DNA of 64,000 nt, taken from the NCBI GenBank assembly GCA_030549495.1, contig JAUIRK010000007.1:683001-747000 (forward strand). The letters run 5' to 3'. Made by a program: the position numbers and the translations under genes. The stretch is from Nectonema munidae. Its lineage: Eukaryota > Nematomorpha > Nectonematoida > Nectonematidae. The notes beneath the pieces are model-generated. The model ran no database searches and was not told the DNA's origin. It saw nothing but the letters and a program-made list of their open reading frames with translations. Position 1 is the first letter of the stretch. Each line of letters starts with the position of its first letter. Positions 56,132 to 64,000 of the stretch are shown here, piece after piece.

Positions 56132-59100
56132 GTAAGGCAAATATCTATCTTCTGTGGCCTTATTTTCCTCACTTTTTTATATGATTGAAACGTGTCTTTA
56201 GAATCAACTCCTTCACATTCTTTTGCTCTCACCACCTGCAATGCTTATTCCACAAATAATATCAACAACATCCTGCTACCAACCCACAAGCACTCATCAA
56301 CATGGAAGATGGAACGTTTTTATATTGTTGCTCAGATCGCAATGATGCCCTTGGCTATAAACGTTCCCCACTCCATAATGGACTACCTTTTGGGTGGAGT
56401 TCTTCTTCTTCATGCACACTGGTACTTTCTTTTTAGCCAAAGAACATTTCATGTTTTTGGGAACGTGTTATAAAAATATGTAAGATGATTCGATCAGAAA
56501 ACAGCAAATTTTTACGTAGGATCGAATAACTACTGCTGAGAATTTTGATCTATTAAAATTGAAGTTTCCTCAGTATAAAGTCTTTAAGTTGAACATGCAG
56601 TATACAATTTGATCAGAAAAAGTTCGTCCAATAATTCGCCATTTTATTGAAAATAAAGTAAAGCAATTTATTGAAAGCCAAATACAAAAAAAAATATTTG
56701 CTGCATTACAATCAGAGCCCGCGCGAAACAAAAATTTTAGGGGAGAGGGGCTCCAAGGAACATTTTTTAAACTATTAAATACATATCAGTGGTCTGGAAA
56801 TACAACCCGGGGACAAAAACGCTTTATCCCTAGTTAATGTTGGGTGGTCATGAATACTCGTTTTATACCCCTCCCCCTTCCCTCCTTAATTAAAAAAGTT
56901 ATTGTACCAAATTGGTTGAGATAAAATTTCTTGACTGTTCCTAAAATCGCTAGCTGCATCTTTTAATAACATTCTCATTGTAATTGAATGAACCTTTTAT
57001 GTCAAAAACTTTCGATCAAAATCAAAAATGAAAATTTTTCAAAAAAAAATTGATACCATCTGTTGTTAACCTTATAACTTATTGTCTATATTAGATACTC
57101 CCTTGAAAATTTAATTTTATCAATAAGCATGACTACTTTTTAGATTTGATTGATGATAAATATATCTAATAAAATAATCATTCAAATTTTGCATTAAATA
57201 TAAGTTCTTATGTAGATAAAATGGTGCTGAGACTTCATAAATAAAATGTTTACCGAAATATTATTGCTTGTATTTTGTTTTAAATAAAGATTTACTCAAC
57301 GTTTTCAATATGTTCTTATACTAAATTTGACATACTGGTTTAATTTATGGACTACGTTATTGCATTTACGATTATTTGAAAATTACTGAAAGTGTCGATC
57401 AAATTTGCGGTTGACTGCTCAAAATTGTCTAGAAAAATATTCATTCAAATTTTACATGATATATTTCTTTTTATACTGAATCGATCAATCTGATGTAATT
57501 TCTGGACTAAGATTTTGAGTGTCAATAGTTTGTCGTTTACGTCCGAAATTCGTCTACAAATTTTTTTAATTAAGTATTTTATAGCAGAACGGCCATGCTG
57601 GTTTCATTTGTGAACTCAGTTTTTGCATAAGTGTCAATTAAATTTGCGGTTTATGTCTTAAAACCCTCTACAAGGATATTCATTCAAATTTTACTGAAAA
57701 ACTACGTAACTAAGTAACTGAATAACGATTTGAAAAACTACCTAATTTACTAACTCACTCACTAGCCAACTAACTAATCTACTAACTAGTCTTTGATTTG
57801 TACTCCTTCGAACATTACCATTTGAGAACCAATGTGAGAACGGCGTACCATGAAATGAAAATCGTCTACCTTTATTTAAAATTCCATTGAAAAAGGAGAC
57901 GATTAGTCTTAAAAATTCTGGTCCTCAAATGATTAAGGAGTTACAAATTTTGCTTGCCACTTCTTGAATTGTCACCACTCCGTTGAAAGCCCCAAATTAC
58001 CCATAGAAACAAATTACCACACATACTAACATGCCAAACGACTAATTTACAACGCATACTAACAGAAACACAGGTATCTTATAATCCCCACAAAAAATAC
58101 AAACATATACTACATACTTTAAACGTGGAAAGCCAGTGTATAAACCTGAAATACAAACTTGAAGAAAAACAAGATATGAAATCAAAATTAGCCGCAAATT
58201 AATGGCGAAACTTGTTGAAACTAAATTCTAATAAGGTTGTAAACATTTCTCCACCAAATCAATGCATCAGGACAAACATTGCTCATTGGCAACTTTAATT
58301 TATATATTGTACCGAGTTTTCAGTATATAAACAGTTCTTTTTATTATTATTATTATTATTATTTGAAACAAGAACAAAAAAATATGTTTATATGTTCTAT
58401 AATATAATGAATCCTTAAACATTATAAGCTTGCAAATTTGTTAAACTGAGGATAATAATTTAAGTATACAATTTTTACAAAGTTAAGCGATTGAAAGTGA
58501 TGAACAATTGAATAAAAAATTAAATAAATTAAAAATATTAATGTGAAAGTAAAGAGCAGCATGAAATGAGAATTGCGTGAATTTGAGTAAAGTTTCAGGG
58601 TAGGACTGAGAAGAAATCAAGAATGCGTGACTGGATTGGTTCTAAACAAAAAAAGAAAAGCAAAACCACCAAAAAATAATAGGACAAATGAAAATCAATA
58701 AATCATTATATCAAACGGAAATTGATCAGCTAATCTAATCCACATAAGTGTGTTTTAAGTTTTTTTTGAAGGATTTTATATTTTGTAAATATCTTATGTG
58801 CAAAAGTAAACAATTCCAAATATTAATGGCTTTAGCGAGAAAGCTATTGCGTATATGAGCATTTGGCCAGTGCTTCACAAAAATATTAACATTATTTCTC
58901 AAGTTGTGGGAATGTATCCTATAATATTTTGAAAAATAAGATGGAGGAAATAGATTTTTCTATATAAAAGTAGAAAGTGTCATGCGATTAAGTTGCTCGA
59001 TCGTAAGAATACCATAACTTTTTCTTATGACATCTGGCTGTTCACTTTCAACGAATTTGACAGCTCTATTTTGTAAGGACTGTAGTTTATTAGTATATGT

Positions 59101-62100
59101 GATGCTATTTGAAGCCCAAATTAAGTTACAATAACTAATTTTTGATTGAAAGAAGACGTGAAACAAAATTAACCTAGATTTCACTGTTAGCATGGACCCT
59201 ATATTAGTTATATAACCTAAAAACATGGATACATCCTTGATAACCTTTTTAAAGTGCATATTAAATGATAAGTTCGATTGTAAGATAACTCCAAGGTAAT
59301 TATAAAACTTAACTTCTTCCAAAGTAGTTTGAGACAGTTTAAAATTTAATGCACGACCATGACCTCTATAATTATATATCATGTATTGACTTTTATTCAT
59401 ATTGATGGAGAGATCATTGTTGATACACCAGCTGTTAACTTTATCAAGAAATAAATTTACTTTATCAACATCTTTCTTTAAGTTAACACTTTTGTAGGTG
59501 ATAACACAATCATCAGCATACAAGTAAAGACTGAAATTATCATCCTTAAGGTTAAATATATCATTAACATAGAGGTTGAAAACAAGAGGTCCCAGAACAG
59601 AGCTTTGGGGAACACCGTTGTTTGAACAATTAATCCTTGAATTTTCCCCATTTATTTTGACATAACATTTCCTATCAGATAAATAATTTTTGATTAAATT
59701 TAAGAACTTACATCTAAAGCCATATTTCTATAATTTTTAAATAAGCAATTTATGCTTAATCCGATCAAAAGCTTTGCTTACGTCTAGAAAAAAGGAGCAA
59801 ACTTATCATTTGTGTTCATACGATGCGTTAATATCACTAAGAACAGCTGCAATAGCATCTTGCGTGGATGCATTGGATCTAAAACCGAATTGATTACTAC
59901 TCAATAAATCATATTTAGAAATAAAAATGTTTATCCTAGTGAATATCATTTTTTCAAAGAGTTTGCCGAAAAATGGTTGAATTGATATCGGACGATAATT
60001 ACTAGGTTCAGGTTTGTTACCAGATTTATATACAGGTATTATATTTGTTAATTTTAATGTTTCTGGGTATGTCTCATCTTTGTACATTTTATTGAATAGG
60101 TGAAGTAGATTATTCAAAATAAAGGGAACCGCAATTTTACCTATTTTGTTAGATACACCATCATGGCCAGATGAATTGTTGGTCTTCATTTCGTTACAAG
60201 CAATTAATATTTCATTAATACAAATTTCATTAAAATAAAATGAATTGGGATAGGACTTTATATATTTATCGTATGAAAAAACTTCATTATAATTGTAAGA
60301 ACTGAAAAAGTAATTAGAAAATTCATCCGCGTGAATAGAAACTGTATTATTCTTGCTTAACATTTCATTTATAACGTTCCAAGTCTTTTTAATGTTATTT
60401 TGGTTATTTTGAAACAAGGTATTATAGTACAAGTTTTTATGAAATCTTATCTTTATATTATATATGTTTCTCATAATTTTGTATTCTTTTCTATTATATT
60501 CATTTTTATCTAGACTAGAATGTACTTTTTAAACAGTTTCTCTTTAAAATAATTAAAAAAAAAGGAATATATATTAAATTAAAATAAAATAGAAAGTAGG
60601 TTTAAAATATAAAAAATTTGTTTAATTATTTTTAAAAAAAATCTTAGAAAATGAGAGGTAGAAAAATCACTTGAATTTGTCGATATCGCTAATACAACTT
60701 ATGCTAATTTTTTTATCATCATGAAAACAGTATATTTTGCCATCATAACTATTAATATAACTAATAATTTTATTTTTTTACACGCAGATAAAATATCCAA
60801 GTTAGGTCCTCATTGATATAAATTTCGAACCTTTAAGAATAGTTCGTTTCCGTAAAATCCACTCTTTTGTATCGTGTCTACAAAGTCTTACCATTATATA
60901 TTTATTATTATCCTTACCTACAAAATGAGTACTATCAATATCTCTTGAGTCTACCGATAAATTCATTTTCTTATTAAAAAGATTTTTGAAATTGAAAAAA
61001 AAGCAATACTTTTTTTTTATCTTTGGTGCTGGTGGGAGGGGCGCTAAAATATATAGCTAGCGTGGGCTCTGGATACGCTTTATGTATGTGTGGCTACAAT
61101 AGAACATGCATAAGAGAAGATCAAAGAGTGGCTTGAATGATTTAATAACTATAAACCAAAAAAGAAGAACATAAGTTGGCTGGCATGTCAACGGGGAGAC
61201 AGAAAATCCTCGCTACCCAACATATATATATGTAAATGTTGAAAACTTTCCCATTAATAAGGTTATCTTACCATCATCAGACAAGTTGAAATTTGTATGA
61301 GGCACCCTTTTTTGTATTGAGATTAACTAGGTGGGAAATATTTTCTTTCTAGTTTTCAAATTAGCTTGCTTTAGTTATGTCGTTTTTTCAAAAAAAAATA
61401 TTTTTAAAACCACTTTGCAGAGTTCATCAGTTTTTACTTTTCTTGCAATTATTAACTTATTAAATTATTTATTTTTAAAACCACTTGACATTTTATCACT
61501 TTAAATTCACTGATCATACCACTTTGCAGAGTTCATCAGTTTTTACTTTTTGTTGCAAATTATTAACGAGAAACTATTCGATAACTCAAGGTCTTGGGTT
61601 CAATCCCCCATCACGCCTACTTTCCCCATAGTTCGATACAAGAGGCGCAATTATGCCTTTTCAATGAAAACACCCCGCAGTACCTTTACCTTACCTTTAT
61701 ATATCTTGTCTTACTCACTATACACCCATAATACATATTTATGCAAAAAAAGTTAAATTTATGTTGTATATCTTCTCGCACGCATTTTTAGTTGTTTACT
61801 TTTTTACAGTTCCTAAAGGCTAAATTTAAGTATGAGTATAGCTTCTGCATTTCTTATAAAAATTTTGGCATGAAATACTCCAAATTAAAGCTTATTTTGT
61901 ACGCTATGAAAAATTTTTGGTATTGAATTAAAACTTTTTATTTTTGAAATTGCATAGTTTTAGCAAAAATATTTTGTAGACCTTGTTAAAGTTAACAAAA
62001 GCATTTTCTATGCCTTAAAATCCTCCCGAAACCTTTTTAAGGTTGAAAAAGGGGAGGCAAAAATTCTTAAATGCAAAAACACACAAACAATAAATGTGTA

Positions 62101-62984
62101 AATTGGCTAAGTTCATATAGAATTCATTAGTAAAAGTGTGATAGTTGTTAAAATTAGCAAATTTGTTGATGAACCGTTGTAATTGACTTAAAGGTATTTA
62201 TATAAATTACCCCAAATGATACTAGCATATAATAGAGTAGGCTAGACACCAGGAAAACAGCCTTTCTAAAGAAGAAAAATCAACACAATTTTTATAAAAA
62301 ATACCATAAAAAATGTATACACGTAAAGGGGTGAAAGAATTAAACAAAAAAAGTTGAGTTTCAAAGAAATTATTTTTAAGTTACACGAATTTTCGACTCT
62401 ACGAGTCTTTATCAATTTAAAATTTTAACTTGATAAAGATTCGTTGAGTCCAAATTTCCTCGGCCGGATATTTTAAAGAAAGATATTTGGCCGATAGCCA
62501 TTTAGCCATTCGGTAAAAATTTTTATACGTCAAATGTCTCTTTCGTAAAAGTCTTGTTCCACCAAATGTCCTTTCGGCTGAATGTGTTTTCCGCCAAATG
62601 TCTCTCAGCTAAATGTCCTTTCAATCAAATGCCTTTTGGAATTTTGAGCATGAAAGAATGTAAATTTATAAATGACCTTTATTCTTTATAAAATTAATAA
62701 TGTTTATATTTTTGGTTAACTTCTTTGTTTTCTAGCTTGGCACTTATCGCTGCTATGTTGTGAGAATCGATTACAAGTAAAAATTTGTCTATTGTAGGGG
62801 TATGGAAGGGATACTGATGGATTACGTGGATAGATGGGATCGATTTTTTGGCATCAACATCCTTGGTCCTATTTCGCGATTGCTGGTTCTTTTACTCTCT
62901 TCACTTGCTTTCACCGCTCTCTGCATTTTTAATTATTGTGACGTTGGTCTGCGCAAAGCCATATCCATGTTCTGGCACATATGA
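56050..62984 (+). CDS. SDHD: Succinate dehydrogenase cytochrome b small subunit (SDHD, CybS), 3 exons
   Basis: Complete gene: exons 56050-56131, 56202-56421 and 62798-62984, phases 1 and 2 matching, 489 nt = 162 residues plus stop TGA (human SDHD 159). Membrane anchor of mitochondrial complex II in the inner membrane; with SDHC it holds heme b and the ubiquinone site. Residues 1-28 (MLFLRKAGPMQLSSKCASGS...) are basic and Ser-rich, a likely import presequence. Three membrane segments: about 67-85, 86-101 and 122-147. Conserved text: SIMDYLLGGVLLLHAHWGME, LMDYV, LAFTALCIFNYCDVGLRKAI. By alignment to human SDHD, His98 would be the heme b ligand and Tyr110 the quinone-site tyrosine. Intron 1 is 70 bp; intron 2 is 6376 bp and full of repeats. 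AATAAA at 63137. Confidence 0.95.
56202..56421 (+). CDS. SDHD: SDHD exon 2: first two membrane helices, heme ligand
   Basis: Acceptor GTGTCTTTAG. Codes HKHSSTWKMERFYIVAQIAM then MPLAINVPHSIMDYLLGGVL and LLHAHW. Donor CACTG|GTACTT, phase 2. HxHW is the conserved segment containing the heme b histidine. Confidence 0.95.
56422..58338. other. SDHD intron 2, left part
   Basis: AT-rich. Contains C/G-rich repeat pieces at 56714-56880 (CAGAGCCCGCGCGAAAC, then a TCAGTGGTCTGGAAATAC block similar in inverse to 12965-12985). Degenerate tandem segments around 57330-57680 share CAAATTTGCGGTT and ATTCATTCAAATTTTAC. A simple ACTAACTAAC-type repeat lies at 57695-57790. No gene. Confidence 0.5.
58339..60560 (-). 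mobile_element. CR1/Jockey-like LINE inside SDHD intron 2, antisense, (AAT)n tail
   Basis: 5' truncated near 60560. RT pieces: the ORF at 60474-59806 (TWNVINEMLS, GHDGVSNKIGKIAVPFILNN, NYRPISIQPFFGKLFEKMIF, QFGFRSNAST), a stretch across stops with FFLDVSKAFDRIKHKLLI and NGVPQSSVLGPLVFNLYVND (about 59800-59570), then the ORF at 59523-58960 starting MYADDCVITYKSV (YADD box), with FYNYLGVILQSNLSFNMHFK. The C-terminal part reaches about 58741. The minus-strand 3' end is an (AAT)n tract at 58339-58363. A few stops and frame changes make it inactive. Same clade as 48.96-51.88 kb. Confidence 0.88.
60561..61400. other. SDHD intron 2, middle part
   Basis: AT-rich without genes. At 61020-61073 GGTGCTGGTGGGAGGGGCGC ... 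GCGTGGGCTCTG resembles the inverse of 56714-56760, so the two could be ends of one larger insertion around the LINE. No matching target duplication was seen. Confidence 0.4.
61405..61566 (+). repeat. Tandem duplication, about 110 bp period
   Basis: CCACTTTGCAGAGTTCATCA followed by GTTTTTACTTTT occurs at about 61411 and 61519. Followed immediately by the SINE-like sequence. Confidence 0.75.
61570..61700 (-). repeat. SINE-like repeat, copy 3 (inverted)
   Basis: On the plus strand: CTTGGGTTCAATCCCCCATC (B-box-like GGTTCAATCCC), AGAGGCGCAATTATGCC, TTTTCAATGAAAACACCCCG and CTTTACCTTACC. This is the inverse of the copies at 11650 and 34745. The 68-codon ORF here is not a gene. Confidence 0.45.
62452..62640 (+). 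repeat. Degenerate AAATGTCCTTTCGGC minisatellite
   Basis: About nine diverged units of roughly 15-25 bp, each with a (C)AAATGTC / TTCGGC motif, close to SDHD exon 3 (about 160 bp upstream). Confidence 0.65.
62798..62984 (+). CDS. SDHD: SDHD exon 3: third helix and C-terminus
   Basis: Acceptor TCTATTGTAG. Joins as HAHW-GMEGILMDYVDRW, then RLLVLLLSSLAFTALCIFNY, CDVGLRKAISMFWHI and stop TGA. Matches human DYVHG...[26 protein letters not shown]. Confidence 0.96.
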
Positions 62985-63136
62985 TGAGCGAAGTGACAAA
63001 GGATGATGCACAACCTCCTCAATTTTACTTTTTTGTATTGTAGCACTAAGTAGTGCACAATAGTTCTTTTGTTGAGCGATTCTGTTGCATGCCATCTTCT
63101 ATTTACTTTGTGTCTTCTCGCTCACAATGGTAAAGC

Positions 63137-63142
63137 AATAAA
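63137..63142 (+). terminator. Candidate polyadenylation signal for SDHD
   Basis: AATAAA lies 153 bp after the stop codon, in GCAATAAATG, followed by a T-rich stretch. Plausible 3' end of the SDHD transcript; no other AATAAA lies nearer. Confidence 0.5.
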
Positions 63143-63334
63143 TGTTATCTTGCTTAGCAGGACTTTAAAATATTTCAATTTTATTTTTAGGTATGAAGAT
63201 TTTGAATTCAAATTTTTAGTTTCAGTCGCACTTTCCCTCCTTTTATTCTGATAGTCTAGAAAGCTGTGTCTGACAAACTTTTCAAGCAACTCTCAGAATT
63301 AATTGCGAACTCTAGTATATCTTCCATTTCAGGG

Positions 63335-63600
63335 TTTCCCAACCTGTGTCCACATGGCCAAAATACGCCACAAAAATTTTAAGTGGGTTATATAATTATA
63401 TGGGCATGAGAATAAATAATTATATCCAATTTATTATTCATAGAAATAATTTATATTTCATTCTAAATTTCAAAAGTCATGATAAAAAAAACACTGATAC
63501 GCTAAGTTTTTAACTTCTGCGTAGACAAAAAATTGTATTAAAAATTTGGAATTAAATATAACTAAACAAAACTGATTTCTGAGTATTTACCTTTCAACCC
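63335..63600. repeat. hAT-like terminal repeat and MITE-related sequence
   Basis: Starts CAGGGTTTCCCAACCTGTG, a hAT-like terminus. The part from about 63480 matches the right arm of the 7374-7566 repeat (GCGTAGACAAAAAATTGTAT ... TTTCTGAGTATTTACC). Another terminus, CAGAGTTTCCCAACC, begins near 63929 and is cut by the window end. Confidence 0.45.
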
Positions 63601-64000
63601 TATTTGTTAATTAGTTTAAAGGCTAATTGGCTGAATTATATCTCTTCAAATTTCGTAATTTTTCCTAAAATGGCTAGCCGCATCTTTTGATACTTACTCA
63701 CTTGAAAATTTATAAGTATATACAGTTTTGTTAATCCTTTTGTCAAATCAATAACCTGATGAAATGCAGAATAGTGGATAGGAGATTCCCCAAGCACACA
63801 CAGCAAATCGAGATATGCAGGCACTCCAGAAAACAATCACCAGAATGCCAGTATCTCTAGAACTAAGGAGTCGTGCAATAAGCCTTTGGTTTATTAATAT
63901 ATAAAATCTGTAATGTATAAATTGCAGAGTTTCCCAACCTTTTTGTTGCTGTGTACCATTTATGGACTTATGCTGTAGATACGTACCACCTAACTTTAAC
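63601..64000. other. Window end, no gene recognised
   Basis: The 66-codon minus ORF at 63636-63836 has a vaguely LINE-like piece (GVPAYLDLLCVLGESPIHYS) but too little to assign. Confidence 0.35.

Noticed and set aside
62901-63095. Minus-strand ORF opposite SDHD exon 3
   Set aside because: Shadow of the SDHD coding exon.
1-64000. CRISPR arrays, operons or prokaryotic-type systems
   Set aside because: The tandem repeats lack the spacer pattern of CRISPR, and the gene structure is clearly eukaryotic.

Overview
This is a 64 kb piece of an AT-rich, transposon-loaded invertebrate nuclear genome. Evidence for that: eukaryotic spliced genes with GT-AG introns, CR1/Jockey-like LINEs, Tc1, piggyBac, hAT and Mutator-like DNA transposons, and no operons. 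An arthropod, for example a copepod-like crustacean, is my best guess, but the sequence alone does not settle it.

Two host genes can be reconstructed exon by exon. (1) A CC2D1 / lethal(2)giant discs orthologue lies on the minus strand, with 14 coding exons between 40755 and 14863. It encodes an acidic N-terminal region, three DM14 repeats and a C2-like domain. All 13 exon junctions keep reading phase. The start codon exon was not found. (2) Succinate dehydrogenase subunit D (SDHD, CybS of mitochondrial complex II) lies on the plus strand. It has three exons, 56050-56131, 56202-56421 and 62798-62984, giving a complete 162-residue protein. The two genes are divergent, and about 15 kb of repeats lie between them.

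Most of the rest is mobile DNA. 1-1860: broken Ty3/gypsy remnant. 2.6-4.4 kb: two piggyBac-like MITEs. 4.85-6.8 kb: LINE scraps. 6.8-7.6 kb: hAT-derived copy and a fold-back MITE. 8.06-9.72 kb: piggyBac transposase pseudogene. 9.9-13.05 kb: a 3.1 kb element with AGGGGCGCA ends carrying nested MITEs. 14.86-40.76 kb: the CC2D1 gene, whose long introns hold minisatellites, LINEs, hAT, Mutator-like and fold-back elements and an orphan repetitive gene. 41.3-53.5 kb: a hAT pseudogene and five LINE copies on both strands, one with an uninterrupted 582-residue ORF. 54.03-55.87 kb: a Tc1-like element with IR/DR-type ends, finishing about 175 bp before the SDHD start codon. 56.4-62.8 kb: SDHD intron 2 with an antisense LINE.

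The two host genes serve unrelated functions: endosomal/ESCRT-III regulation and respiratory complex II. The strongest structural themes are bimodal introns (50-70 bp versus several kb of transposon), several unrelated fold-back elements whose arms are built of short tandem repeats, and LINE families ending in different trinucleotide microsatellites.
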